Notes: generated by a model from the letters alone, not told the origin. A DNA stretch of 57,781 nt from Bizionia paragorgiae (GCF_900107625.1 NZ_FNQK01000020.1:1-57781); one strand, 5' to 3'. Shown: positions 41,399 to 51,304, numbered from the stretch's first letter. Numbers and translations: made by a program.

Positions 41399-41950
41399 TT
41401 ATAAATCTTGTATTTTATTTCGTAAACTGTCTTTGGCTCTAGAAATTATTGTTCTACAATTAGCGTAAGATAGCGTCATTATTTGGCTGATTTCTTCATA
41501 GTCATAACCTTCAATTAAATGCAATGAGAGCGCAATTCGGTAATTATCCTTTAAAGTGTCCATAACCTCTATGATTTGTTGGACTCGAAAATTGGTGTCG
41601 TCGTAATCACTAGTTATCCCATCGTGATCCTCTAATTTGTAAAGCACATCATCTAAAGGTTGCGTCAGCTCTTTTTTTGATTTATTAAAATAATGAATGC
41701 TTTTATTTATTACAATCCGCTTTAACCAAGGCCCAAACATATTATGGTCGTTTAATGTCCCCAATTTGGTGAATGCGAGCAAAAAAGCATCCTGCATAAT
41801 GTCTTCGGCATGGTAACTGTCTTTAACAATTCGCAATGCCGTATTATACATCGCATGATAATACCTGTTGTATAGCTCCAATTGCGCATATTGGTTTTTT
41901 GCTTTACAGAGTATTATAAGCGCTTCGGTATTTTGTTTGGTTAGTGTCAA
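41399..41950 (-). CDS. ECF RNA polymerase sigma-70 factor
   Basis: A 183-aa product that starts with TTG at 41950 (no in-frame ATG fits). Region 2 is clear (ELYNRYYHAMYNTALRIVKD, then SYHAEDIMQDAFLLAFTKL), as is region 4 (NYRIALSLHLIEGYDYEEIS, ANCRTIISRAKDSLRNKI). It directs RNA polymerase to a small set of promoters under control of the following membrane protein. First gene of a four-gene operon with two adhesin-like proteins. Confidence 0.93.
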   Translation of the reverse strand: MTLTKQNTEALIILCKAKNQYAQLELYNRYYHAMYNTALRIVKDSYHAEDIMQDAFLLAFTKLGTLNDHNMFGPWLKRIVINKSIHYFNKSKKELTQPLDDVLYKLEDHDGITSDYDDTNFRVQQIIEVMDTLKDNYRIALSLHLIEGYDYEEISQIMTLSYANCRTIISRAKDSLRNKIQDL

Positions 41951-42222
41951 AAAAAATAATTCTTACTATATAGAGTCTGTTAATACCTTAGTGTTACACT
42001 TTTTTAAAAAAGTATTAAAAGTTAGTTTAATTTTTGATGAAAACCCTCAAAAAGGGCTGTTTTATAAAAACGGCATATTAATTGAACTTTTAAAAGAGAA
42101 ATGCATAGTGTTTGTTTATAAACTATTGTAAATCAACACTATTATTAATGTTTCAGTAAAACAATTAACGATATAAATTATAGAAACTTCAATTGAAGTG
42201 ACATAATGACCTAATATACGAT
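41951..42222. other. Divergent intergenic region between sigma factor and lon
   Basis: 272 bp with promoters for both sides. AAACCCTC/GGGCTGTTTT-like pairing near 42040 and several AT-rich blocks are seen, but no box is convincing enough to name. No reading frame. Confidence 0.35.
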
Positions 42223-44670
42223 ATGAAGAAATCTAATTTAATAAGTCTTGACAGTTTGTCATTACAGGGTTTTGATGAAAATTCAGAACTAATTCCTTTA
42301 ATGACGCCTGAAGATGAAGAAAAAATAAACAGCGAAGAGCTGCCAGAAACCTTACCAATATTATCACTGAGAAATACCGTGTTATTTCCTGGTGTTGTTA
42401 TTCCTATTACGGCAGGTAGAGATAAGTCTATTAAACTTATTAACGATGCTAATAACGGGAGCAAGGTGATAGGTGTAGTTTCTCAAAAAGACGAGTCTGT
42501 CGAAGATCCTAAAGCAGGAGATGTTAATGCGATAGGAACGGTTGCACGTATTTTAAAAGTTTTAAAAATGCCCGATGGTAATACCACGGTTATTATTCAG
42601 GGTAAAAAACGTTTTGGTATTGCTGAGGTAATTACCGAAGAGCCATACATGAATGCTACGATTCGCGAGGTGCCGGAGGCTAAACCAGCGCTTCAGAATA
42701 AAGAGTTTGAAGCGATCGTAGAGTCGATTAAAGAACTGGCTTTACAAATCATAAAAGACAGCCCGAATATTCCTAGCGAAGCTTCTTTTGCTATTAAAAA
42801 CATTGAAAGTGATTCGTTTTTAATCAATTTCGTGTCTTCTAATATGAATTTATCAGTGTCGGATAAACAAGCTTTATTAGAGAAAAATGATTTGAAAGAG
42901 CGCGCTTTAGAAACCTTGAAATATATGAATATGGAGCTTCAGAAATTGGAGTTACGTAACGATATACAGTCAAAGGTTCAAAGTGATATGAATCAGCAGC
43001 AACGTGAGTATTTCTTACACCAGCAAATGAAAACGATCCAAGAAGAGTTGGGTAGTAATAATGAGCAGGAGATTGAGGAAATGCAAGAACGTGCTAAAAC
43101 AAAAAAATGGAACGACGACGTTGCTAGTCACTTTGATAAAGAGATTAAAAAAATGCAACGTATGAATCCTCAGGTGGCGGAGTATTCTATACAACGTAAC
43201 TATTTAGAGCTATTTTTAGACTTGCCATGGAACGAGTTTAGTAAGGATAAATTTGATTTAAAACGTGCTAAAAAAATATTAGATCGCGACCACTATGGTT
43301 TAGACGATGTTAAGAAACGTATTATAGAATACCTTGCAGTTTTAAAATTGCGTAACGATATGAAATCGCCAATTTTATGCTTGTACGGACCTCCAGGAGT
43401 TGGTAAAACCTCTTTAGGGAAATCTATTGCTGAAGCTTTAGGGCGTGAGTACGTGCGTATGTCTTTAGGTGGTTTACGTGACGAGGCTGAGATTCGCGGA
43501 CATAGAAAAACGTATATTGGTGCGATGCCTGGTCGTATCTTGCAACATCTTAAAAAAGCGGGGACGTCTAATCCTGTTTTTGTATTGGATGAGATTGATA
43601 AATTAGCGAATTCACATCAAGGAGATCCGTCTTCTGCATTGCTAGAGGTTTTAGATCCAGAACAAAACAGCGAATTCCACGATAACTTCTTGGAATTAGG
43701 GTTCGACCTGTCGAAGGTGATGTTTATTGCAACATCAAATAGCCTTGGTAGTATACAGCCCGCATTGCGCGACCGTATGGAGATTATAAACGTTACCGGT
43801 TATACGATTGAAGAAAAAGTAGAAATCGCTAAACGTCATTTATTACCAAAGCAATTAAAAGAGCACGGATTAAAAGACGAGCATTTAAAAATAGGGAAAC
43901 CACAATTAGAGAAAATTGTTGAAGGTTATACTAGAGAATCGGGTGTTCGTGGTTTAGAAAAGCAAGTGGCTAAAATGGTGCGCTACGCAGCGATGAAAAT
44001 CGCTATGGAAGAAGAGTATAACGTAAAAGTATCTAACGAAGACGTTATTGAGATATTGGGGAGTCCGAAATTGGAACGCGATAAATACGAAAACAACGAG
44101 GTTGCTGGTGTGGTAACAGGATTAGCATGGACTAGTGTTGGTGGTGATATCTTATTTATAGAATCAATTTTATCTAAAGGTAAAGGGACACTTTCTATTA
44201 CTGGAAACCTAGGTAAAGTCATGAAGGAATCGGCAACGATTGCCATGGAGTATATAAAGGCTAATGCTGATGAGTTTGGTATTAACCCAGATATATTTGA
44301 TAAGTATAATGTGCATATCCACGTGCCAGAAGGGGCAACGCCTAAAGACGGACCGAGTGCAGGGGTGACAATGTTAACCTCGTTAGTGTCTTTATTTACT
44401 CAACGTAAAGTTAAGAAAAGCTTGGCTATGACCGGAGAGATAACACTAAGAGGTAAAGTGTTACCAGTAGGAGGAATTAAAGAAAAGATTCTTGCTGCTA
44501 AACGTGCGAGAATTAAAGAGATTTTATTGTGCGAGGAAAACCGCCGTGATATCGAAGAGATAAAACCTGAGTATGTAAAAGGACTGACCTTTCATTATGT
44601 TACCGATATGAAAGATGTTTTAAAATTAGCGCTGACAAAGCAAAAGGTTAAGAACCCGAAAGCACTGTAA
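42223..44670 (+). CDS. lon: ATP-dependent protease La (Lon)
   Basis: An 815-aa protein, typical length. N-terminal LON substrate-binding domain (from [20 protein letters not shown]), coiled linker, AAA+ module with Walker [10 protein letters not shown] (about 389-397) and Walker [11 protein letters not shown], then the protease domain with Ser712 in DGPSAGVTM and Lys755 in [11 protein letters not shown]; the spacing of 43 matches the E. coli Ser679/Lys722 dyad. Lon is a cytoplasmic hexamer that removes damaged and regulatory proteins. Single gene with its own terminator. Confidence 0.98.
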   Translation: MKKSNLISLDSLSLQGFDENSELIPLMTPEDEEKINSEELPETLPILSLRNTVLFPGVVIPITAGRDKSIKLINDANNGSKVIGVVSQKDESVEDPKAGDVNAIGTVARILKVLKMPDGNTTVIIQGKKRFGIAEVITEEPYMNATIREVPEAKPALQNKEFEAIVESIKELALQIIKDSPNIPSEASFAIKNIESDSFLINFVSSNMNLSVSDKQALLEKNDLKERALETLKYMNMELQKLELRNDIQSKVQSDMNQQQREYFLHQQMKTIQEELGSNNEQEIEEMQERAKTKKWNDDVASHFDKEIKKMQRMNPQVAEYSIQRNYLELFLDLPWNEFSKDKFDLKRAKKILDRDHYGLDDVKKRIIEYLAVLKLRNDMKSPILCLYGPPGVGKTSLGKSIAEALGREYVRMSLGGLRDEAEIRGHRKTYIGAMPGRILQHLKKAGTSNPVFVLDEIDKLANSHQGDPSSALLEVLDPEQNSEFHDNFLELGFDLSKVMFIATSNSLGSIQPALRDRMEIINVTGYTIEEKVEIAKRHLLPKQLKEHGLKDEHLKIGKPQLEKIVEGYTRESGVRGLEKQVAKMVRYAAMKIAMEEEYNVKVSNEDVIEILGSPKLERDKYENNEVAGVVTGLAWTSVGGDILFIESILSKGKGTLSITGNLGKVMKESATIAMEYIKANADEFGINPDIFDKYNVHIHVPEGATPKDGPSAGVTMLTSLVSLFTQRKVKKSLAMTGEITLRGKVLPVGGIKEKILAAKRARIKEILLCEENRRDIEEIKPEYVKGLTFHYVTDMKDVLKLALTKQKVKNPKAL

Positions 44671-44702
44671 TTAGCGCGACGTATATAGTCAGTTATAACA
44701 CG

Positions 44703-44745
44703 AAAAACCATAAACAGATGTGAGCATCGGTTTATGGTTTTTTTA
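44703..44745 (+). terminator. Rho-independent terminator of lon
   Basis: Arms AAAACCATAAAC (44704-44715) and GTTTATGGTTTT (44730-44741) with seven T at the end, 32 nt after the stop codon. Confidence 0.88.
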
Positions 44746-44898
44746 TGGACTAACAGCACGAACTAAAAGCGGGATGAGCAACTCTAAAACAAAGATGGAC
44801 CCCCAGGAATAATAATGATAAACGGATTAAAATAAGGCCTTCAAAAATAAAAAGGAGTTGTAGGCGTTTTAAAATAGATTTAGTTACTTTGCAGCTTT

Positions 44899-45918
44899 AT
44901 GCTAAAAAAATATTTGCCTCTTTTATGTTTGTTTTCAAGCGCCTTGTGTTTCGCACAATTAGGAGGGCAATCGACGTACCAATTTTTGAATTTAGTGTCT
45001 TCACCACGTCAAGCAGCCTTGGGAGGGAAAGCACTTACTAATGTCGATTATGATGTGACTCAAGCCTTGTATAATCCGGCGACCATTAATGACGCTATGG
45101 ATAATCAGTTGGCGCTAAATTACACCAATTATTTAGGCGATGTATCTTACGGATCTATAGCCTACGCTTATACTTTAGACCGCAGAACACAAACCATTCA
45201 TGTTGGAGCGACCTATGTGAATTATGGGTCTTTTGATGGTTATGATGAAAATGGAAATGCTACAGGCTCCTTCTCGGGATCGGAAGCGGCATTATCGGCA
45301 GGATATGCCGTTCAATTAGGCTATTCGGATTTTTATTTTGGCGCAAATCTGAAGTTTATAACCTCCAGTTTAGAACAATACAATTCGTTTGGAATAGCAA
45401 CCGACTTAGGGTTGCTGTATGTAGATGAGCAATTAGAATTTCAAGCGACCTTGGTGGTACGGAATCTGGGGACTCAAATAACAGCCTACCACGAACACTA
45501 CGAATCGTTGCCTTTAGATGTTGCTATAGGTCTATCTCAAACGCTAGAGCATATTCCATTGCGTTGGCATATTACCTTCGAAAATTTACAACAGTGGCCT
45601 ATAGGTTTGCCTAACCCCGCAAGATCGACTACCGATTTGGAAGGCAATCAAAAAGCGGAGAAAGTTGGGTTTTTATCAAACGTGGTACGCCATACTGTAT
45701 TGGGGGCAGAGTTGTTTCCTGATAAAGGATTTAATATCCGTTTAGGGTATAATTTTAGACGTGCAGAAGAACTAAGAATAGTCGAGCAACGTAATTTCTC
45801 AGGCTTGTCGGCAGGGTTCGCTGTTAAGATTAACAAGTTAAGATTCAGTTATACACACGCCAAATACACGGCAGCAGGAAACTCTAACCTTTTTGGTCTG
45901 CATATAGATTTACAATAA
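44899..45918 (+). CDS. porQ: Type IX secretion system protein PorQ
   Basis: A 339-aa protein with a signal peptide (MLKKYLPLLCLFSSALCFAQ). The opening GGQSTYQFLNLVSSPRQAAL and ALYNPATINDAMDNQLALNY are the PorQ signature, followed by outer-membrane barrel strands to the end. PorQ is part of the attachment complex (with PorU, PorV and PorZ) that takes cargo from the type IX translocon and fixes it to the cell surface. Its start lies about 10 nt after a TTACTTTGC box resembling a -7 element. It is followed by cmk with an independent promoter. Confidence 0.93.
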   Translation: MLKKYLPLLCLFSSALCFAQLGGQSTYQFLNLVSSPRQAALGGKALTNVDYDVTQALYNPATINDAMDNQLALNYTNYLGDVSYGSIAYAYTLDRRTQTIHVGATYVNYGSFDGYDENGNATGSFSGSEAALSAGYAVQLGYSDFYFGANLKFITSSLEQYNSFGIATDLGLLYVDEQLEFQATLVVRNLGTQITAYHEHYESLPLDVAIGLSQTLEHIPLRWHITFENLQQWPIGLPNPARSTTDLEGNQKAEKVGFLSNVVRHTVLGAELFPDKGFNIRLGYNFRRAEELRIVEQRNFSGLSAGFAVKINKLRFSYTHAKYTAAGNSNLFGLHIDLQ

Positions 45919-45923
45919 ATCCA

Positions 45924-45953
45924 TTTGAAAGCGTATAATAATCCTTATTTTTG
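45924..45953 (+). promoter_or_regulatory. Promoter of cmk, fixes its start codon
   Basis: TTTG at 45924-45927, an 18-nt spacer, and TATTTTTG at 45946-45953, both matching the Bacteroidota consensus. The transcript should begin near 45960, so the translation start must be the TTG at 45972, not the TTG at 45951 inside the box. Confidence 0.75.
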
Positions 45954-45971
45954 CCACTAAAACACATTCAA

Positions 45972-46661
45972 TTGAAAAAAATCACGATAGCCATAGACGG
46001 TTTTTCTTCTACCGGAAAAAGCACGGTTGCAAAACAATTAGCTAAGCATTTAGGGTATATTTATGTCGATACTGGCGCCATGTATCGCGCGGTAACCTTA
46101 TTCGCTATGCAGCAAGGATTTATTGATAAGGATCATTTTAATGTCGATAAACTTATAGCTGCTTTAGATAACATAACCATTAGTTTTAAGTTTAACGAAA
46201 CTGCGGGTTTTGCAGAAGTGTACTTAAATGGTGTGAATATAGAAAAGGAGATTAGAACTTTAGAGGTGTCTCAATTTGTGAGTCAAGTGGCAGCAGTTTC
46301 AGAAGTGCGTTCGCAACTGGTAAAGCAGCAACAACAAATGGGGAAGGATAAAGGCGTGGTTATGGATGGTCGTGATATTGGAACTGTAGTTTTTCCGGAT
46401 GCTGAATTAAAATTGTTTATGATTGCCTCGGCCGATAAGCGAGCGCAAAGACGTTTTGATGAGCTTATAAATCGTGGAGATAAAGTATCTTTTGAAGAGG
46501 TCTTAAAAAATGTTGAAGACCGTGATTATGTGGATTCTCATCGCGAAGACTCACCATTGCGAAAAGCTGATGATGCTATAGAAATTGATAATTCTGACTT
46601 GGATTTAGAATCGCAGTTTAAAAAGGTATTAGAATTGGTAAATACTAAGTTTTCAAATTAA
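45972..46661 (+). CDS. cmk: (d)CMP kinase
   Basis: A 229-aa product starting with TTG at 45972 (MKKITIAIDGFSSTGKSTVA). The P-loop is GFSSTGKST, followed by YVDTGAMYRAVTLFA, MDGRDIGTVVFPDAELKLF and RRFDEL. It phosphorylates CMP and dCMP with ATP in the cytoplasm, an essential pyrimidine salvage step. The promoter position supports this start. cmk next to rpsA is the usual order in many bacteria; here a LysM gene lies between them on the other strand. Confidence 0.95.
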   Translation: MKKITIAIDGFSSTGKSTVAKQLAKHLGYIYVDTGAMYRAVTLFAMQQGFIDKDHFNVDKLIAALDNITISFKFNETAGFAEVYLNGVNIEKEIRTLEVSQFVSQVAAVSEVRSQLVKQQQQMGKDKGVVMDGRDIGTVVFPDAELKLFMIASADKRAQRRFDELINRGDKVSFEEVLKNVEDRDYVDSHREDSPLRKADDAIEIDNSDLDLESQFKKVLELVNTKFSN

Positions 46662-46683
46662 GAATTAGTATACTACTATAAGT

Positions 46684-46716
46684 AAAAAGCCTTACTATTT
46701 CTAGTAAGGCTTTTTT
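46684..46716 (+). terminator. Terminator of cmk
   Basis: Arms AGCCTTACTA (46688-46697) and TAGTAAGGCT (46702-46711), A-run before and six T after. It also serves the convergent LysM gene. Confidence 0.9.
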
Positions 46717-46773
46717 GTGAAAAGCAAACCATAAATAAATTTAAAAGGTCGCTTTAAAGGTGCTATTAAACTC

Positions 46774-47154
46774 CTACAAATTTGGAATTATTAATTCTTG
46801 ATCGGGGTGAATAATATCTGGGTTCTTTAAAATATCTGAATTGGCTTTAAATATAACTTGGTATTTCGCTGGATTGTTGTAATACTGTTTTGCAATTTTA
46901 CCCAAGGTCTCACCGCTTTTTACGGTATGTCTATGGTAAACACTAGTGTCTTCAACTTTTATGTCTGCTACAATATCACTAGGGTTTTCACCACCAGCTA
47001 ATTTAATTTTATCCCAAAGTAGATTTTTCTCGTATTGTGTTGCGGCAGTTCCTTTAACGTGTAAAACGCCATTGTTTTCTGATACATCACCATTCTTAAT
47101 ATTTAATTGTTCTCCTAAATTTAATACCTCTTGGTATTTCGCTTTTACAGCCAT
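46774..47154 (-). CDS. lysM: BON-like plus LysM domain protein (YgaU/LysM type)
   Basis: A 126-aa protein, no signal peptide. Residues 1-70 resemble a BON-type domain (LNIKNGDVSENNGVLHVKGT, EKNLLWDKIK). The C-terminal 50 residues are one LysM domain (RHTVKSGETLGKIAKQYYNN, LKNPDIIHPDQELIIP). E. coli YgaU (LysM) has the same order and length and binds potassium. Cell-wall binding is less likely without export. Confidence 0.9.
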   Translation of the reverse strand: MAVKAKYQEVLNLGEQLNIKNGDVSENNGVLHVKGTAATQYEKNLLWDKIKLAGGENPSDIVADIKVEDTSVYHRHTVKSGETLGKIAKQYYNNPAKYQVIFKANSDILKNPDIIHPDQELIIPNL

Positions 47155-47292
47155 TTTCTCTTGTTTAATTGTTAATCTACTAAAGATAGAAAAAACCTTA
47201 ATACAAATGACGTTAATGATCTTATTTATTTAATTTATAATCAGATGTTTAAAAAATATTTAATGGGATTAGGTAGTATTAATAAAAAGTAT

Positions 47293-47300
47293 TATTTTTG
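47293..47300 (+). promoter_or_regulatory. -7 promoter box of rpsA
   Basis: TATTTTTG (47293-47300) followed by C, a full TAnnTTTG match. It implies a 5' leader of about 115 nt before the rpsA start. A -33 TTG is not obvious. Confidence 0.6.
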
Positions 47301-47422
47301 CACTCCTTTTTAACGGCTTATAGGAGCGAGAAAAGGGACTATAAAACAAACATAATTTAACACTTCTGTATGTTAATCGTTTAAATCCTCCTAAACTTAC
47401 AGAATACAAAAACTTATCTGCA
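47301..47422 (+). other. Long rpsA 5' leader
   Basis: About 120 nt between the promoter box and the start codon, with no reading frame. In E. coli, S1 represses its own mRNA through leader structure; a similar control here is possible but not shown by the sequence. Confidence 0.35.
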
Positions 47423-49252
47423 ATGGCTGACAAAGCAAAACAAGCAGAAGTTGAAGCAAAAAACGCGACAACAAACGACGCTCCAGTAATCTCTGAAGCA
47501 CAAGCAAATCCTGAAAAATTCTTAGCTGACTTTAACTGGCACAACTACCAAGAAGGTATTGATGAGGTTGAAGATTCTCAGTTAAAAGAATTTGAAAAAT
47601 TAGTATCAGAAAATTTCGTAGACACATTAGATGACGAAGTTGTAACAGGTAAAGTAGTTCACATCTCTGATCGTGATGCTATTATCGACATCAACGCTAA
47701 GTCTGAAGGTGTTATCTCATTAAACGAATTCCGTTACAACCCTAATTTAGCAGTAGGTGATGAAGTAGAAGTATTAATCGATGTTCGTGAAGACGCAACT
47801 GGACAATTAGTATTATCTCACAGAAAAGCTCGTGTTATCAAGGCTTGGGATCGTGTTAACAATGCACACGAAACTGGAGAAATCGTTAATGGTTTCGTAA
47901 AATGTAGAACTAAAGGAGGTATGATTGTAGATGTTTTCGGAATCGAAGCATTCTTACCAGGTTCTCAAATTGACGTTAAGCCAATTAGAGATTACGATCA
48001 GTATGTAAACAAAACTATGGAATTTAAAGTTGTGAAAATCAACCACGAATTCAAAAACGTAGTAGTATCTCATAAAGCTCTTATTGAAGCGGATATTGAA
48101 GTACAGAAAAAAGAAATCATCGGTCAATTAGAAAAAGGTCAAGTATTAGAAGGTGTTGTTAAAAACATTACTTCTTACGGTGTATTCATCGATCTTGGAG
48201 GTGTTGACGGATTAGTTCACATTACAGATTTATCTTGGTCTAGAATTAACCATCCAAATGAGATTGTTGAGTTAGATCAGAAATTAAATGTTGTAATTCT
48301 TGATTTTGATGAAAACAAATCTAGAATCCAATTAGGTCTTAAGCAATTATCTAAGCACCCATGGGATGCTTTAGGTGAAGACGTTAAAGTAGGAGACAAA
48401 GTAAAAGGTAAAGTAGTTGTAATCGCTGATTACGGTGCATTTATCGAAGTTGCTGAAGGTGTTGAAGGTTTAGTTCACGTTTCAGAAATGTCTTGGTCTA
48501 CGCACTTACGTTCTGCTAACGATTTCGTATCTGTAGGAGATGAAATCGAAGCTCAAATCTTAACTTTAGATAGAGAAGATCGTAAAATGTCATTAGGTAT
48601 CAAGCAATTATCGCAAGATCCATGGACAGACATTACATCTAAATACCCAGTAGGCTCTAAGCACAACGGTATTGTACGTAACTTTACAAACTTTGGTGTT
48701 TTTGTTGAATTAGAAGAAGGTATCGACGGATTAATTTATATCTCTGATTTATCTTGGACTAAGAAAATCAAGCACCCATCTGAGTTCTGTGCAGTTGGAG
48801 ACAAGTTAGACGTAGTCGTACTTGAGTTAGATGTTGAAGGACGTAAATTATCTTTAGGTCACAAACAAACAACAACTAACCCTTGGGATAAATACGAAAC
48901 TGAGTTCGCTTTAGGAACAACACATACAGCAGAAATTGCTGAGGTTGTAGATAAAGGTGCAACTATCGAATTTAACGAAGATATCGTTGCTTTCGTTCCT
49001 TCTCGTCACCTTGAAAAAGAAGACGGTTCTAAATTAGGAAAAGGAGATTCAGCTGAATTCAAAATTATTGAATTTAACAAAGAATTTAAAAGAGTAGTAG
49101 CTTCGCATACTGCAATTTTTAAAGCTGAAGAAATGGCAAATGTAAAAGCTGCTGTTGAAAAACAAGCAACTCAAGCTGCAGAATCTAAACCAACTTTAGG
49201 TGATGCTAACGATGCTTTACAAGCGCTTAAAGATAAAATGGACGGTAAATAA
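47423..49252 (+). CDS. rpsA: 30S ribosomal protein S1
   Basis: A 609-aa protein. At least five S1 (OB-fold) repeats are visible: VVTGKVVHISDRDAIIDINA, GEIVNGFVKCRTKGGMIVDV, GVVKNITSYGVFIDLGGVDG, GKVVVIADYGAFIEVAEGVE and GIVRNFTNFGVFVELEEGID, plus a final degenerate repeat near 500-560. Typical signatures such as GLVHITDLSW and GLVHVSEMSW are present. It unfolds mRNA and brings it to the 30S subunit. Codon use is strongly biased compared with the neighbours, fitting very high expression. Confidence 0.98.
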   Translation: MADKAKQAEVEAKNATTNDAPVISEAQANPEKFLADFNWHNYQEGIDEVEDSQLKEFEKLVSENFVDTLDDEVVTGKVVHISDRDAIIDINAKSEGVISLNEFRYNPNLAVGDEVEVLIDVREDATGQLVLSHRKARVIKAWDRVNNAHETGEIVNGFVKCRTKGGMIVDVFGIEAFLPGSQIDVKPIRDYDQYVNKTMEFKVVKINHEFKNVVVSHKALIEADIEVQKKEIIGQLEKGQVLEGVVKNITSYGVFIDLGGVDGLVHITDLSWSRINHPNEIVELDQKLNVVILDFDENKSRIQLGLKQLSKHPWDALGEDVKVGDKVKGKVVVIADYGAFIEVAEGVEGLVHVSEMSWSTHLRSANDFVSVGDEIEAQILTLDREDRKMSLGIKQLSQDPWTDITSKYPVGSKHNGIVRNFTNFGVFVELEEGIDGLIYISDLSWTKKIKHPSEFCAVGDKLDVVVLELDVEGRKLSLGHKQTTTNPWDKYETEFALGTTHTAEIAEVVDKGATIEFNEDIVAFVPSRHLEKEDGSKLGKGDSAEFKIIEFNKEFKRVVASHTAIFKAEEMANVKAAVEKQATQAAESKPTLGDANDALQALKDKMDGK

Positions 49253-49275
49253 GAATTACCACTCATTATAAATTT

Positions 49276-49307
49276 AAAAGCCTTTCAGAAATGAAAGGCT
49301 TTTTTTA
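49276..49307 (+). terminator. Terminator of rpsA
   Basis: Arms AAAGCCTTTCA (49277-49287) and TGAAAGGCTTT (49292-49302) with GAAA as loop and a T-run to 49306. Confidence 0.92.
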
Positions 49308-49344
49308 TGCGTAACTTTATCTTTAAACTCTTAATTTTTTACAT

Positions 49345-49352
49345 TAACTTTG
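49345..49352 (+). promoter_or_regulatory. -7 promoter box of the pyrR-pyrB operon
   Basis: TAACTTTG matches TAnnTTTG, 27 nt before the pyrR start codon. The -33 is weak (TTTA at 49322). The leader is too short for a classical pyr attenuator. Confidence 0.6.
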
Positions 49353-49378
49353 TTAAACAAACACGATGAAATCCTATT

Positions 49379-49918
49379 ATGAGTCAGAAAGTGCTACTTA
49401 ACGCCACAGCCATTAATATTATACTTCATAGATTGGCTTGTCAATTAATAGAAAACCATAATGACTTTTCTAATACCGTTTTAATCGGTATTCAACCTAG
49501 AGGCTCCTTTTTAGCAAACCGCTTGGCAGAAGTGCTAAAAACAGACTATAAAATTAAAGATTTAAAGCTGGGACTCTTAGATATTACCTTCTATAGAGAT
49601 GACTTTAGACGCGGTGATAAAACACTAGCAGCAAACTCTACAGAAATCGATTTTGAAATAGAAAATAAAAAAGTGGTTTTTATAGACGATGTCCTGTTTA
49701 CAGGGCGAAGTATCCGTTCGGCATTAACAGCTATTCAGTCTTTTGGGAGACCAGATGATATTGAATTGTTAACCTTAATCGACAGACGCTTTAGTCGCCA
49801 TCTACCCATTCAGCCCGATTATCGCGGCCGTCAAGTAGATGCCATTAACGAAGAGAAAGTAAAAGTACATTGGATGGAAAATGAAGGTGAAGATTGTGTG
49901 TATTTAGTGCAAAACTAA
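49379..49918 (+). CDS. pyrR: Pyr operon regulator / uracil phosphoribosyltransferase
   Basis: A 179-aa protein. The PRPP-binding loop VVFIDDVLFTGRS (99-111) and the RNA/UMP-site segments IGIQPRGSFLANRLA, DITFYRDDFRR and LIDRRFSRHLPIQPDY are typical of PyrR. The protein binds pyr mRNA in Bacillus and converts uracil to UMP. No antiterminator is visible before it here, so in this organism it may act mainly as an enzyme or bind within the operon. It is followed 69 nt later by pyrB. Confidence 0.95.
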   Translation: MSQKVLLNATAINIILHRLACQLIENHNDFSNTVLIGIQPRGSFLANRLAEVLKTDYKIKDLKLGLLDITFYRDDFRRGDKTLAANSTEIDFEIENKKVVFIDDVLFTGRSIRSALTAIQSFGRPDDIELLTLIDRRFSRHLPIQPDYRGRQVDAINEEKVKVHWMENEGEDCVYLVQN

Positions 49919-49987
49919 GTCATTTAATCAGCACCTTTTTTCATTTAAAAATAAATAGAGTAGTAATTACAGAAATACAATAATACA

Positions 49988-50917
49988 ATGAGCGAATTAA
50001 GTGTTAACCACTTACTAGGTATAAAATATCTTAATAAACAAGATGTCCAACTTATTTTTGAAACCGCCGATCACTTTAAAGAAGTTATTAATAGGCCCAT
50101 TAAAAAAGTACCTTCTCTTAGAGATATTACCATTGCTAATTTATTTTTCGAGAATTCTACACGAACCAAATTATCCTTCGAACTGGCTGAAAAACGACTG
50201 TCTGCAGACGTTATAAACTTCTCGGCAGCACAATCGTCAGTAAAAAAAGGAGAAACACTTATCGATACGGTAAACAATATCCTATCTATGAAAGTAGATA
50301 TGGTTGTGATGAGACATCCCAACCCGGGAGCTAGTGTCTTTCTTTCTAAGCATATAAAGGCCAATATTATTAATGCTGGTGATGGAGCTCATGAGCACCC
50401 AACACAAGCCTTATTAGATTCGTATTCTATACGAGAAAAGCTGGGTGAAGTGGCCGGTAAGAATGTGGTGATTGTGGGTGATATTTTACACAGTCGTGTA
50501 GCCTTATCCAATATCTATGCTTTAAAATTACAAGGGGCTAATGTTAAGGTTTGCGGACCAAAAACACTAATACCAAAGTATATCGAGAAACTGGGGGTTA
50601 CCGTAGAAACCGATTTGCGCAAAGCCCTACAATGGTGCGATGTAGCCAATATGTTACGCGTACAAAACGAACGTATGGATATTAGTTACTTTCCGTCAAC
50701 ACGTGAATACACACAACAATTCGGAGTTAATAAGGAGCTTTTAGATTCCTTAGATAAAGAAATTACTATAATGCATCCAGGTCCAATTAACCGTGGCGTC
50801 GAAATTACGAGTGATGTTGCCGATTCTAAACAAGCTATTATACTCGATCAAGTACAAAATGGTGTGGCCGTTAGGATGGCAGTGATTTATTTATTAGCTT
50901 CAAAATTAAAACAATAA
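49988..50917 (+). CDS. pyrB: Aspartate carbamoyltransferase, catalytic subunit
   Basis: A 309-aa protein. Carbamoyl-phosphate site ENSTRTKLSFE (Ser57-Thr58-Arg59-Thr60), then EHPTQALLDSYSI, and aspartate-loop residues IMHPGPINRGVEI are present. It makes carbamoyl-aspartate, the first committed pyrimidine step. No regulatory subunit gene (pyrI) follows, so it is probably the unregulated homotrimer. Only 4 nt separate it from the next gene. Confidence 0.97.
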   Translation: MSELSVNHLLGIKYLNKQDVQLIFETADHFKEVINRPIKKVPSLRDITIANLFFENSTRTKLSFELAEKRLSADVINFSAAQSSVKKGETLIDTVNNILSMKVDMVVMRHPNPGASVFLSKHIKANIINAGDGAHEHPTQALLDSYSIREKLGEVAGKNVVIVGDILHSRVALSNIYALKLQGANVKVCGPKTLIPKYIEKLGVTVETDLRKALQWCDVANMLRVQNERMDISYFPSTREYTQQFGVNKELLDSLDKEITIMHPGPINRGVEITSDVADSKQAIILDQVQNGVAVRMAVIYLLASKLKQ

Positions 50918-50921
50918 TATT

Positions 50922-51254
50922 ATGATTATAGATAAAGAAAACAACACGTCGATAATTACTCAAGAAAAAGCAACAGTTGTTGAGTTAGTAAAAAAAATAG
51001 AATCCTTATACCCGAAATTTAAAAATGATAATCTTATTATTAAATTAAGTGTTCTAGGGGCTATCACTGTTCAAGATATTATAGAATTCTTACGTTTATC
51101 TAATAAGCATCGTGCTGCCAAACTTTCTTTTGTTGTGGTAACCGATAAAATTAACCTTAATGAGACACCAGAAGAAATTGTTGTTGTTCCTACCGTAAAA
51201 GAAGCTTTCGATATTATTGAAATGGAAGAAATGGAACGCGATTTAGGTCTGTAG
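50922..51254 (+). CDS. Small STAS-like protein between pyrB and rnz
   Basis: A 110-aa cytoplasmic protein. Strand and helix order (NTSIITQEKATVVELVKKIE, LIIKLSVLGAITVQDIIEFL, KLSFVVVTD, IVVVPTVKEAFDIIEMEE) resembles a STAS or anti-sigma-antagonist fold. Homologues stand beside rnz in flavobacteria and are often labelled ribonuclease Z by association, but it has no metallo-beta-lactamase motif. Start ATG 50922 is 4 nt after pyrB, so it is translated with it. Confidence 0.8.
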   Translation: MIIDKENNTSIITQEKATVVELVKKIESLYPKFKNDNLIIKLSVLGAITVQDIIEFLRLSNKHRAAKLSFVVVTDKINLNETPEEIVVVPTVKEAFDIIEMEEMERDLGL

Positions 51255-51304
51255 TGACTCGTGCTTTTTACTTAGCACATTAAATAACTCTAATTCACAT
51301 TATA

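Noticed and set aside
45951-45971. Earlier TTG start for cmk
   Set aside because: That codon is part of the -7 promoter box, and the family N-terminus begins at 45972.
49345-49378. PyrR-type attenuator before pyrR
   Set aside because: The leader from the -7 box to the start codon is only about 26 nt, too short for anti-terminator and terminator stems.
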